Part shown: piece after piece, positions 23,148 through 34,036 of the stretch
How positions within the stretch are numbered: position 1 is the first letter of the stretch
Layout: the number at the start of each line of letters is the position of its first letter
NCBI GenBank assembly: GCA_036768485.1
Contig: JAVLUZ010000169.1
Location: 1,304,936-1,368,935 of the forward strand
DNA length: 64,000 nt
Direction of reading: 5' to 3'
DNA from: Mermis nigrescens
Lineage: Eukaryota; Nematoda; Enoplea; Mermithida; Mermithidae
Notes under the pieces: generated by a model
What the model saw: only the letters and a program-made list of their open reading frames with translations
What the model was told of the DNA's origin: nothing
Databases searched by the model: none
Program-made: the position numbers and the translations under genes

Positions 23148-23814
23148 GTCTGTTTCAAAATTCTTGAGTTTTTTTACAGAAAGGTGATTCGAAAGCAACA
23201 AAAATTTAGCTAATCAGCGTCGGGTATGGCAATCGTCTATTGCACGTTATTTGGTTCAAATCTTGTGCTTTGGCACTCAGGGTCAGTTTTGCTTTGAGCT
23301 GTGAGAGCGTAACCGGCAGCCTAGCGCAGGAAAATTACCATATCTCGCGCGAAGTCGAGCTCCATATTTCTCGCTGTGAAGTGAGTGGTAATCAGAGGTG
23401 AGCGGTACCAAAATTCTAGGGATGTGCAAGATTTTTCAAAGGTCAAAAAATGGCCTTAAAAATTGTGTTAGGGCGAAAAAACACAATTTTTCAACGTTTC
23501 TAATCGAGCACTATCCATTGGCATCAAAAAAATGCGAAAAAAACAAAAAAATTTCAAAAACTGAATTCTGGGGGGGTATTTTGGTTTCTCGAGGCCTGCA
23601 TTCAGCCCAACCCCCACGCTCAGGTATGGTGGTAATACTGCTAGACCACTTAGGGAAGCGGAGGTGATGTTTAAATGTTCAATTAGAGAATCTGCAGTTG
23701 ATGCGAGAGGCGGGTACTGAAAAATGCTCTTTGCTGATTCGCTGAATTGTTAATATGTACTTTTGAATCACTAAAGTGTAAAAAAGTCTCAATAATTTTG
23801 AAACAGACTATAAA
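23148..23814. mobile_element. TAGTCTGTTTCA-ended element with nested hAT MITE
   Basis: Inverted ends TAGTCTGTTTCAAAATTCTTGAG on the left and AATAATTTTGAAACAGACTATA on the right relate it to the TATAGTCTG family, but the interior differs. A complete CACACCTGGGC-family MITE is nested at 23,393-23,628. A tRNA B-box-like GGTTCAAATC lies near 23,255. Confidence 0.6.
23393..23628 (+). mobile_element. Small hAT MITE (CACACCTGGGC family)
   Basis: A 236-bp copy with perfect 8-bp duplications GTGGTAAT at 23,385-23,392 and 23,629-23,636. It contains the family phrases ACCAAAATTCTAGGG and TCGAGCACTATCC. It is non-coding: the frame over it is shared by all copies and is not conserved as protein. Confidence 0.9.
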
Positions 23815-24156
23815 TACCTACCCATATTGAGTTAAAGGCATATTTTAGAGATGGACTTTTTGAACGCAGGAAGTCGAATCAAACTAATTTACAAAGGCAA
23901 ATCGACCAATAAAAGATGACACTTCTGCACTCTACCGCACAACTATTGGTGGTTTTATCTTTGTAAACTCGTTCGATTTGACTGCAGCAATTGGAAAAGT
24001 TCATCTCTGAAATATGCCATATGGGGACACTTTCAATGTTAAACCGCATTGTTTTAAACTTTTTAACCGCCCTTTTTGCCGTCTTTTTTCAAGTAAAGCA
24101 TCATATGCATGCTTTGCACTATACATGCGTTGTACAGTCCTATTTACCCAGAGTCT

Positions 24157-24390
24157 GTTTCACGAAACCTTGTGCATAAATTACAATTCTTGAGTCGATG
24201 TAAATCGATTGCAAAAATGCTTTAAACTGAGGCTGCAGTCATGATAATGTGCATTGTAATTGATAGGCATATAAATTTTCACTTTGAAAAATTGTATTAC
24301 AGAAAGCTGCCTGAAAACCGCTTTTGTAGCTGTTCTTTAGATCGCGGTAAATTGATTTCCGGTCACAAGGTTTCGTGAAATGGACTATAG
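24157..24390. mobile_element. MITE with ends AGTCTGTTTCACGAAACC
   Basis: Ends AGTCTGTTTCACGAAACCTTG and CAAGGTTTCGTGAAATGGACT are inverted, spanning about 234 bp. Similar ends without full copies occur near 27,610 and 28,023. Confidence 0.65.
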
Positions 24391-25850
24391 ATTATCGCAT
24401 TTTGTGAATCGACTACCCGACTACCGAAATATTGTATATATTAATAAGTACGACTTAAAGAAAGAACCGAAACTCAGCACGCGAAGGTAACAGAATACAT
24501 GAATTAGTAGGTACCTATCAAACTCACATGAATTAGTACGTACTCAACATGCGAAGTAACAACATAGATGAATTAGTAGTACCTATGTACCTGCAAATGA
24601 AGTTGACTACGATTTCACGAAGCGCATGACGATTGCGCTCACGTTTAGAATGTTCGCCAAGGGAAAGTCAAGGCGACATTTTCTGACCCACAACAGACGT
24701 AGTCTTTGGTACCAATCCAGTATTTTCGAGCAAATTGATGTACAGATGTTGGTACAACGATTGTTGTTTCTTGAATGGCATCTGGATTTGCTTATCGATC
24801 GGAAGGTCGCTAGATTCTGAATTTACAGGATAAATTGAATATAAGGAGCTGACAAATTCCCCCACACTTATTTCTTGCCAAGTGTACCGCCCAACTTATC
24901 TAGCCTCCATAAAACCGCCAGCCGAGATGTGGCGTTTTTGATTGCCCGTAAAGCGCGTGGAATACGAAATAATGTTACAAGTATGTAGGTACGCGCTATG
25001 GCAGGCTGTAAGTGTACGTACTGATGTTATGTAGGTTAAAGGCCATAAAACGTCCCGAACAAGGTCAACTGTGCTTTACGCGCTATTGCAGGCAGTGCAA
25101 AGAGCAACATGGGCTAACATCAGGCATACGTCACACGTAGGAACACATTAACCCAAACATTAGCCATAATGTAGTTACAGTAGGTAGGTACTAGGTATGT
25201 ACGTGTACGTACTTATGTAGCTTAAAGGCCCTAAAACGCCCCGAACAAGGTCAACTATCATTAAGCATATTGATATGTAGGCGAGAATGCGTATAAGTAC
25301 AGCCATGTCCGTGGATTCGTCAATTTCGGCTGATACCACTAATTCTGCTGCCCCTTAACTATATCATATTTTCAACAGATTAGCAGCTAGAACGTTCCGG
25401 TTTTTTATCCGCGCCCGAAAGTCTATACTACTACTGATTTGCACTCATCTTGATGCTCCAATCGCACTTCGCTAATTGATAATTGTGACAAAGACCCGAC
25501 GAACTGGAGGATTAGAAGAATAGTGAGTGGTGTAAACAACATGTTTTCTAATCATTAAGTTGAGCTTAGCACAGGCTTAGGCTTAGGCTTAGTTATGTGC
25601 CTTCAAATTGGTGCCAGGGGATGATGTAAGCCTGAGTCAGATGGGGCGAAAATTGCGGAGCGAGCGAAGCGAGCGAAGCAATTTTTGCCCCATCTTTGGC
25701 TTAGGCTTAGATCATCCCCTGACACCAATCTGAAGCCTCAAACAGCGCTTTTTGGGCTTCTAATCATCAGGAGCAGCACTATGAACCCAAGACATGCCCT
25801 GAACCAAGTTTGCAATATGCAAATTTGCCTAATTTGCATACTATGCAAAT
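24391..25850. other. Non-coding stretch with short duplications
   Basis: No gene is supported. A segment of about 60 bp around TTAAAGGCC.TAAAACG is duplicated at 25,011-25,072 and 25,199-25,257. GTAGGTACGTAC-like phrases recur. The composition is ordinary for the window. Confidence 0.4.
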
Positions 25851-25854
25851 CAGG

Positions 25855-25955
25855 CTGCTTAGATCGGTATTACTCCCGCTTAGGTCGGTATCACACCCGC
25901 TTAGGTCGATATTACTCCCGCTTAGATCGACATATACATAGCTGCTTAGGTCGAC
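25855..25955 (+). repeat. Minisatellite, ~24-bp unit, four copies
   Basis: Units read CTTAGGTCGGTATTACTCCCG with small changes. The flanking TTAGGC triplets at 25,568-25,585 are too few to be called telomeric. Confidence 0.8.
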
Positions 25956-26214
25956 TTTTACAAGTTGGGATGGAAATTTGGAAAACGCCAAGGGAATTGA
26001 TATGATAAGATAGGTAGTAATGCAGAAACGCCAAAACGCCAAATACGCCACGACGTCACGTTAGGAAAAATCGGTTTTTACAGAAAATTGCAAAAAGTGC
26101 CGGTTGATTTGTAAAAAGATAATCGTGCGTAAAACATATTCAAATACAAAAGATACATACAGCTACATAGTTCCATTGAGCCCGACGGACCCCTCCAAGA
26201 ATTAGGTTGGTGAA

Positions 26215-27130
26215 CCTAAAGCGCACATCTCGCCGAAAGCGCTCATCTAGCCCATCTCGCCAAAAACGCCCATCGAGCCTACCTCGCCTAAACCACCCAT
26301 CTCGCCAAAAGCACCCATTTCGCCAAAAACGCTAATCTAGCCCATCACGCCAAAGACGTCAATCTCGCCAAAAGCGCCTATTTCGCCAAAAACACCGATC
26401 AAGCCCATCTCGCCAAAAACGCCCATCTCGCCAAAACGCCCATCTTGCCGAAGACGCCCATGTAGCCCATCTCGCCTAAACCGCCTATCTCACCAAAAGC
26501 GCCATCTCGCCAAAAACGCCCATCTCGCCAAAAGTGCCCATCTCGCCAAAAATGCCCATCTAGCCCATCTCGCCCATCTCGCCAAAACGCCCATCTTGCT
26601 GAAGACGCCCACGTAGCCCATCTCGCCTAAACCGCCTATCTCACCAAAAGCGCCCATCTCGCCAAAAACGCCCATCTTGCCAAAAGTGCCCATCTCGCCA
26701 AAAATGCCCATCTAGCCCAACTCGCCAAAACGCCCATCTCGCCAAAAACGCCCACCTAGCCCATCTCGCTTAAAACTCCAATCTCGCCAAAAGCGCCCAT
26801 TTCGCCAAAAACGCCGATCTCGCCAAAAACGCCCATCTCGCCGAAAACGCCCATCTAGCCCATCTCGCCTAAAACGCCAATCTCGCCAAAAGCGCCCATT
26901 TCGCCAAAAACGGCCATCTAGCCCATCACGCCAAAAACGCCGATCTCGCCAAAAGCGCCATCTCGCCAAAAACGCCCATCCCGCCGAAAACGCCCATCTA
27001 GCCCATCTCGCCTAAAACGCCAATCTCGCCAAAAGCGCCCACTTCGCCAAAAACGACCATCTAGCCCATCTCACCAAAAACGCCGATCTCACCAAAAGCG
27101 CCCATCTCGCCAAAAAGGCCCATCTCAGCA
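26215..27130 (+). repeat. ~900-bp minisatellite, unit CGCCCATCTCGCCAAAAA
   Basis: About fifty imperfect 14-18-bp units of CGCCCATCTCGCCAAAA are interspersed with CGCCCATCTAGCCCATCTCG, giving a higher-order period of roughly 100-130 bp. The Phe/Trp/Arg/Gly-rich minus-strand frames (RRFWRDG types) come from the repeat. The units have no constant repeat with unique spacers, so this is not a CRISPR array. Confidence 0.85.
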
Positions 27131-27668
27131 AAAAAACCTTACTCTGCCCGTGCTGTAAAGCATTCCTTATGAAAAGCATTACGGAGGCTATATAAGTTGG
27201 GCCAAGTGTACACACTGACATACATAGATACATACAAGGCATAACTTGCTAATTAGGTCACGTTTAAAGCCCATATCTGCAGTTTGTTTCTACTATGTTA
27301 AGCTCATGGACCCCAAATACATATTTAAATACGAAGGTGACTACGTTATTTGAAGAAAGCTTGTGCATGAAAATCAATTTTCAGCGCTCATGCAATATCT
27401 AAAAAAGTGATTCCTAAGCAGCCTACAGTAAAACTATTTTGCATAATGAAACTTCATAAGCCTTTTCTATACACCGCAATTGTTACCTACATTTTTCTGT
27501 TCTTTTCTTCTTTTTTTGTATTTTTGCAATGTTGATGACTTCCAATTATTCAGTTTGAACCGTTTCTGTACTCGATTTACAATGGTTTAAAAATTATGAT
27601 CCATGCACAAGGTTTCGTGGGAAACAAAATATAGCTTATTACATAAACGAGCATTTTGTGCATATATA
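27131..27668. other. Non-coding spacer
   Basis: AT-rich with no supported gene. It ends at the degenerate 8-bp duplication CATAAGAC that borders the next element. Confidence 0.35.
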
Positions 27669-27676
27669 CATAAGAC

Positions 27677-28003
27677 CAGGCCCATACACTGAATTCGCCC
27701 AAGGTTGGGGGCGGACTCAACTTAATTTGGTTCATATCTCGGAAAGTTCGTTAGAATAGCTCACAAAAAGCGCATTTTTTCGACGTTTTACGATAAAAAT
27801 TCGAAGTTTGAAAAAAATGTGTTTGTCTCTAAAAGGCTTTAAAAAGTGTCGTGCTTTGGTCGCGCTTGAGGCAAAATTATCGAAAAGCTCTAAAAGTTAA
27901 AAATTTGTGCCCAAGACGTGCGATTTCACCATACACCTATGGATTATCCGTTCAACATTTTTTCGGTCGATGGAGGGTGCCGTCCCCCTTGAATACGGGC
28001 CTG
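27677..28003. mobile_element. 327-bp MITE sharing ends with the 7.5-kb palindromic element
   Basis: Ends CAGGCCCATACACTGAATTC and TTGAATACGGGCCTG are inverted, with flanks CATAAGAC and CAAATGAC (six of eight matching). The same CAGGCCCGTATTCA-type termini bound the 7583-15,119 element, so a common transposase is likely. Confidence 0.7.
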
Positions 28004-28092
28004 CAAATGACTAGTAGGTATATTTCACGAAACCTTGAGCATGAAAATCAATTTTCAACGCTCAAGCGAGCATCTACATGAGTGGTTTCTAA

Positions 28093-28906
28093 TAGAGCTG
28101 TGCCGGGGCCGCCTTTTTTGCCGAGGCCGGGCCTGGCCGGGGCCAATAATAGCGTGCTTTACCATACTCATAGTACGACCCTGCCCTACCCCTTATATGT
28201 ACCTATGCATATATTCTTGCTTGTAGACATGCACGTCAAGCGTTAATATTTGCTCGGATTACAAGATATAACAGAACATGGGCATCGGGGGATCCAGACC
28301 CCCAGAATTCTCATTCTCCCCCCCCAAAAAAATCCGCTAGACCCCCCAGAAATTGATTTTCAGAATTTTTTGTTTTTCTGCGGTTTTTTGATGCTAATGG
28401 ATAGCTCATTGAGAGACGCGAGAAAACGGTGTTTTTTTTCGCTCTACCATAGATTATCAGGCACTTTTGACTTTGAAAAATGTTGGACCCCCTAGAATTT
28501 TTGAGCTGGCCATGTATGGATTTAACTCCTCTGACTTGGATGCGTTTTTCAATGTGCTTTACTTTGCACTTTTTTAGGCTTATTATTCTATTTGTTCTGA
28601 TAGACGTAGCTGTCTGCTACCAAGCAAGCTGGAAATGCTCGTCTATATGAATTGCAATTTAAAATATGTCAATTTTGATTATTAACTAGAAATTTGCACC
28701 AATTTGACATAGTGAAATAAAGATTTGAATTAGCAAGATCTGTGGTTTGCCTGAAATTGAGTTTGAAGGTAAATCTGCCCAAAACATTATCAATTTTCTA
28801 CATTATAATCAACTCTAACATTGGCCCCGGCCCCGGTGCCGGGGCCAGCCTGGCCCCCGGCCCGGCGCCGGGGCCGGGGCCGGGGCCTGGCCCCGGCACA
28901 GCTCTA
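28093..28906. mobile_element. 814-bp hAT element with GC-rich ends
   Basis: Terminal inverted repeats TAGAGCTGTGCCGGGGCC and GGCCCCGGCACAGCTCTA are flanked by perfect 8-bp duplications GTTTCTAA (28,085-28,092 and 28,907-28,914). GGCCGGGGCC runs occur at both ends and the interior is AT-rich. A diverged relative of the CACACCTGGGC family lies inside, at about 28,265-28,520. There is no transposase frame. Confidence 0.92.
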
Positions 28907-29053
28907 GTTTCTAACTAGCCTACAATAATACATTTTACCTGGTAATAAAACTTTATATGTTTAATGATTTCTATAACATCGTGATTGTTGCTTTAGTTTA
29001 AACCATTTATGAGAACGATTTACAGTACTTTAGAAATTATGATCAGTGAGCAC

Positions 29054-29299
29054 CATGGGTGAACAGCGCCAAAATTCTGGGGGGTACAAAGAGGTCAAAA
29101 AATGGTCTTAAAAATGAGGGTATGGCGAAAAAAACACCATTTTTCGACGTTTCTCATCGAGCACTATCCAATGGCATCAAAAAATCGCTAAAAAAGCAAA
29201 AAAATTTCAAAATTTGAATTCTGGGGGTATTTTGATTTCTGGGGGGGGTATTTCAACTTCTGGGGGTGCATACCCGCCAAACCCCCACGCCCATGTGTG
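29054..29299 (+). mobile_element. Small hAT MITE, first of a tandem pair
   Basis: A 246-bp copy of the CACACCTGGGC family, flanked by perfect GTGAGCAC (29,046-29,053 and 29,300-29,307). The right duplication is also the left duplication of the next copy. Confidence 0.9.
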
Positions 29300-29307
29300 G
29301 TGAGCAC

Positions 29308-29498
29308 CATAGGTGAGCAGCACCAAAATTCTGGGGTGCAAAAAGGTCAAAAAATGGTCTTAAAAATGAGGGTATGGCGGAAAAACTCCGAAAAATTGTC
29401 TAAAATTGAATTCAGGAGGGTATTTTGGGTTCTGGGGAAGGTATTCGGCCTTTTACGGGGTGCATATCCCACAACCCCCTCTCCCTCGTCCACGTGTT
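29308..29498 (+). mobile_element. Small hAT MITE, second of a tandem pair
   Basis: A shorter copy (about 191 bp) that begins immediately after the shared GTGAGCAC and is followed by TTGAGCAC (29,499-29,506; six of eight matching). It lacks part of the family interior (the TCGAGCACTATCC region). Confidence 0.8.
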
Positions 29499-29506
29499 TT
29501 GAGCAC

Positions 29507-30241
29507 GGTTTCGTAAAATTACCTACTAATTTGCTTAAGAAAATCTTGTGCATGAAGATTAAATGTTTGTTCGATCGATTTCTAAGCGTTTAAAGTAAAG
29601 AAGCGAATTTTCATATAAAGCTTAGATTATTAAGGTTTTATTACTGTGCACTGGAACGATTTCGCGGCTAAACGTCTTTTTGATTAGTTACTACATAACT
29701 CTGGCACGAGATTTGGAATAGGAACCTACATATATTGATTCCGTTTGCATATATACACATGTACATACCATGTCAGTAACCCGGGATGAAAGTTCTCTCT
29801 AATTAATCTTCACAAATCCCAACGCAGAAAAGAAATAAATGGGCTAATATTTGTACCCGTACGGCACGATTTTTTCTAGGTAAATGACCAAAACCTTTAT
29901 TTTTTCCTATTTTCGGGAATACATGAATGCAGTGCACTATATCGTTATTGAAACTGTTTTCTCATCATTCCCGAGACCAGCTTAGCCATAAGCAATACGC
30001 AATGACATAGCGGTAGAAATTATAGAAAAATTAATATTTTAATATTTCTGGCAACTACTTTCCCACTTTTAAATACCTAATTTTCTGAATATTCAGCGTG
30101 AAGGTGAAGAAAGTTTTCATTTTGTAAAAGACTGATGAAAAAAACCATTTGACGATCTGCATAGACGCGATACGATTTTGGCAATTTACATTCTCGCTGT
30201 TTCAAGTTATCTTGCCAATTGCCATATAATTTTCACAAAAA
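29507..30241. other. Non-coding, probable 3' flank of the gene at 30.2-31.2 kb
   Basis: No frame is supported. On the minus strand, downstream of the stop at 30,242, an AATAAA is present near 29,898-29,903, about 340 bases away. It could be the polyadenylation signal of the preceding exon. Confidence 0.35.
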
Positions 30242-31152
30242 TCACACGAGCGGAAAGAAACATCGCTCTAGCTTACCACCACTGGATCCCGAAGAATCAT
30301 CGTCGGCAGACAACGATTTCTTAGCCGATACTGCTTCGGGGCGCTGAGCTATTTCTTTTGTCGACTTCACTCCCGGTACTGCTTCGGGGCGCTGAGCTAT
30401 TTCTTTTGTCGACTTCACTCCCGGTACTGCTTCGGGGCGCTGAGCTATTTCTTTTGTCGACTTCATCTCGCCAGGTACTGCTTCGGGGCGCTGAGCTATT
30501 TCTTTTGTCGACTTCACTCCCGGCACTGCTTCGGGGCGCTGAGCAACTTCTTTTGTCGACTTCATCTCTCCAGGCACTGCTTCGGGGCGCTGAGCTATTT
30601 CTTTGTCGACTTCACTCCCGGTACTGCTTCGGGGCGCTGAGCTATTTCTTTTGTCGACTTCACTCCAGGAACTGCTTCGGGGCGCTGAGCGACTTTCTTT
30701 GACGTCTTCCACTCGCCGGGTACTGCTTCGGGGCGCTGAGCTATTTCTTTTGTCGACTTCACTCCCGGTACTGCTTCGGGGCGCTGAGCAACTTCTTTTG
30801 TCGACTTCATCTCTCCAGTTACTGCTTCGGGGCGCTGAGCTATTTCTTTTGTCGACTTCACTCCCGGTACTGCTTCGGGGCGCTGAGCAACTTCTTTTGT
30901 CGACTTCATCTCTCCAGGTACTGCTTCGGGGCGCTGAGCGACTTTCTTTGACGTCTTCCACTCGCCGGGTACAGCTGATCCTCCGGCTTTCAGATCTACG
31001 GGCTGTTCGCCCACCTCATCGGCCGCCGTAGCGGTTTCTTTAGCGGCCGGCGTTTTAGCGCGGCCGCACACGCAAATGAGGACTAATATTAAAACGAACG
31101 CAATCACAACAGATGCGATGACGGCATACACCCAGGCTGGAACGCCCTCATC
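30242..31152 (-). CDS. Single-pass membrane protein exon with 13-unit cytoplasmic repeat
   Basis: Minus-strand exon starting after TTTATGTTTGCTGCAG, an acceptor-like site, and ending TGA at 30,242-30,244. The first residues, EGVPAWVYAVIASVV and onward, form one hydrophobic helix of about 24 residues closing in a Cys-rich CVCGR. A hydrophilic tail follows with 13 copies of a 16-17-residue unit built on AQRPEAVPG followed by VKSTKE, EMKSTKE or EWKTSKK (48 or 51 bp at DNA level). It ends in a Ser/Asp-rich stretch and ERCFFPLV. Positive charge after the helix suggests the tail is cytoplasmic. One unit has TTT where the others have TTTT (30,602-30,604), breaking the frame after seven units. The remaining six continue in another frame. 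The ectodomain exons were not found. Family unknown. Confidence 0.6.
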
Positions 31153-31780
31153 CTGCAGCAAACATAAATTCATAAGATGACTTCATACGAATAACACTAA
31201 GAGTAAGTACATACATGACAGCGGTGTGTAGAAGTCAAGAGCCAGGTGCTTATCCAGGGGGTGTGGAGGGAGCGGCCGCCTCAAAATACTCTTTTAAAAA
31301 TTTTTTGGGCTTAGCTGTACGTTGGATTGCGCCCAAAATTGAGCTAAAGACGCAGTAACGTCAAATTTTCGACGCTTTGCTCTGAATCATAACTTTTTTC
31401 GTTATAGTGTTCCAGCATCGTGCTCAGAATCCTGAAGCAGCAAAAACATTCAAGTGCTTCCACACCAATTTAGGGATTTAACTATTTATCAGTGGAAACT
31501 GTAAACGATGGTTGGGCATTCGCATTGAAGATATGTAAAAATCATTTTATGCTGGCCGGCGATTTTTCGTTTCATTTCGTTTTCAGTTCAGGTTTCATTT
31601 CAGTCGAGAGTTTGAAATGATTTGTACACGACTGGTTCCCCAGACCCCGGGGCTTTCGAGCGCGTCATCCCAGATCCCCAAGCAGTAAAAGCAAGGGTTT
31701 TTCTTGCATTCTCTTAGTATCTAAGGCAATCAAATGGTCAGATTATGTATAATGTGTAACCTGACCCGTGGGGTGGGGCC
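31153..31780. other. Probable intron or flank of the membrane-protein gene
   Basis: No additional exon is recognisable on the minus strand. The interval ends at GTGGGGCC, the degenerate target duplication of the next MITE. Confidence 0.35.
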
Positions 31781-32081
31781 CATAGGTGGGCAGCACCAAA
31801 ATTCTAGAGGTGGGTTGCAAGATTTTCCAAAGGTCAAAATGGTCTTAAAAATAGTGGTATGACGAAAACACCATTTTTGTAATGGTATGACGAAAAACAC
31901 CATTTTTCAACGTTTCTCATCGAGCACTTGAGAAATTTACATCAAAAAAATTGTACATCACACATTTGCATCAAAAAAATTGCGAAAAAAAAACAACAAC
32001 AAAAATCTAAAATTGAATTCTGTAGGTATTTTGGTTTCTGGGGGTTGCATACCCACCAAACTTCCCCCACGCCGACGTGTG
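31781..32081 (+). mobile_element. Small hAT MITE (CACACCTGGGC family)
   Basis: A 301-bp copy beginning CATAGGTGGGCAGCACC and ending CGCCGACGTGTG, with flanks GTGGGGCC and GAGGGTCC (six of eight matching). The phrase ATGACGAAAAACACCATTTTT is internally duplicated, which makes this copy longer than most. Confidence 0.8.
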
Positions 32082-33221
32082 GAGGGTCCGCACCATCCCC
32101 AAAAATAGAAAAATAATTTTTTCTTACAAAAGTCCCTCAAAGGAAAAAATGAGAAATTCTCGGAATGCGTCTAAAACTTAGCTTTAACAGGTTTTTACTG
32201 TACTTTTAAGCTACTAAATGCAGCATTTTCTGGCATTTCGCGGATTTATTGTTAATGTACATTTTTGTTCACTAATCGCTCAAATATGAGATAAATATAG
32301 AGAACATGCCATGTTTTTTTCCGGCGCTTGGCGCCGCATTTTCCTCGAAAACACGAAGAATGATTGCAAACATCAAGATTAATAAGTGTTTCATGGATTG
32401 CACGATCAGAAATCAATTGCGGTTGAATAATATATATTTCTTGCATGTGAGTAAATAAGTAAATATTTTTTTGACTTTTGAAATTTTCTTTCAACATTGT
32501 ATAGATCTTGTCGAGAAATGCTCCAAAATGCCTTTATTTATCATTTATAACCAAATACTTCTCGACAGGACTCATTTTTCGACCCCCGCCACAAAATGTT
32601 TTCCTGGATCGGCTAGTGTTTAGAGCCAACCTGCTCGTTCAAAGCTGGCCGCTGCGCATACACCAAAGATCATGGAGGTTTAAAGGGTTTCAGCTCCGCA
32701 AAAAGTTTTTCACCCCAAGAATTCGCAATTTTTCAGAAAAATCATAAAAAAACGTTTTGTTTTAAGTCTTTTTTGCGATCTTTCGTGCATAAGAGGCGAT
32801 TTTTTCTATGTGTAATCATCAGTTTATACAATGTATATTGATATTTTAATGAATTTTTCAGGAAAGTTTTTGAGCTTTTATCATCTACGAAGAAAAAGCA
32901 TCGTCATAAACGCCGGAAAATATTGTTTTTGACGTGTTTCCATTAATTTTATAAGAGCAATTTTTTAGGTATCACACGCTCACCCTCCCGAATTTCATGC
33001 TGTGCGTAGATGTATGGGCTACGAGTACTTCCTTCAGAAAACTTGTAATTATCTTATTGTCTCTGAGAAAAGTAAAAATTCAACTTTTGACACTTTTTAG
33101 ATCAATTTTTGCTGTAGGATCTGAGTCTGCAAGCTTTTTGAGGCTTAATATTTTTCAGATCAATTTTTGTTGTAATATCTGAATCTGCAAGCCTTTTGAG
33201 GCTGATTAGAACATTTCTTGA
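32082..33221. other. Non-coding spacer
   Basis: No gene is supported. AT-rich sequence with one GGCGC..GCGCC motif near 32,320 and a short direct repeat (ATCAATTTTTG.TGTA with AGGCT) at about 33,100-33,205. Confidence 0.35.
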
Positions 33222-34036
33222 TAGCAAAGAAAAATGCTCCGATGGAACAAAAAAGGGGAATATTCTTGGGATTGTGAATTATAAAGGATGTAAAAGGAGG
33301 GGACTAGGAAAAATCTCCCTATGTTATATGCCAAGAATCGCAAAATATGTAAAAAATCAGACTTTCTCTAAACAATGCAAAAAATCGAAGTATATTCTGC
33401 GGTCTCTGAAAAAACGTATTATTTTAAAATCATTTTTACTGATTGACATAATATCTTAAAAGCATATTACGTAATGCAACTTTTTGCAGACTTCATTCAA
33501 CTTTGAGTTGCTTAATAATTTGACTGAAAGTGAAATGCTGTTAACAAATCATAATTAAGTTGTTCGTATTTCATTATTACTAAGCATGTTACTTAGCAGA
33601 TACAGCCATTCTAAGTGTCAAAGTGCAAGCAATATTCATATTCCCAAAAAACTGATTTAAAAAAGCAGCGAATTAGCAATGCAGTAGCTAAGCGAATTGA
33701 ATGAAATAGTACATATCGATGCATTCAAGACAATCGATGATATTGTTGGTTCAAAGCAGTAGGAAACATGGAAGCTGACGTGCAACAGACCTTATGTAGA
33801 TACTCTTTTACACATGTCTACAGCAATTGTTTACTAAACTTTTACATTTTTCAAAGGCCGCAGAATATACTTCAATTTTTTGCATTGTTTAGAGAAAGTC
33901 TGATTTTTTACATATTTTGCGATTCTTGGCATATAACATAGGGAGTTTTTCCTAGTCCCCTCCTTTTACATCCTCGATAATTCACAATCCCAAGAATATT
34001 CCTCTTTTTTGTTCCATCAGAGCATTTTTTTTGCTA
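33222..34036. mobile_element. TAGCAAAG inverted-repeat unit, copy D
   Basis: An 815-bp unit with both inverted ends. The arms carry a TTATATGCCAAGAATCGC variant shared only with copy F (56,768-57,584), which marks D and F as the closest pair. Confidence 0.8.

Noticed and set aside
25565..25712. Nematode-type telomere repeats (TTAGGC)
   Set aside because: Only two or three units at each of two places, without a tract. Consistent with chance or local duplication.
26215..27130. Possible CRISPR array
   Set aside because: There is no fixed repeat separated by unique spacers, and units vary continuously, as in a minisatellite of a eukaryotic genome.
26490..27242. Trp/Arg/Phe-rich open frames over the minisatellite
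   Set aside because: They are translations of CGCCCATCTCGCC units, open in several frames, with no start or homology.
30358..31031. Leu-rich plus-strand frames opposite the 13-repeat exon
   Set aside because: Antisense shadows of the AQRPEAVPG repeat. The minus strand has the membrane helix, acceptor site and sensible composition.
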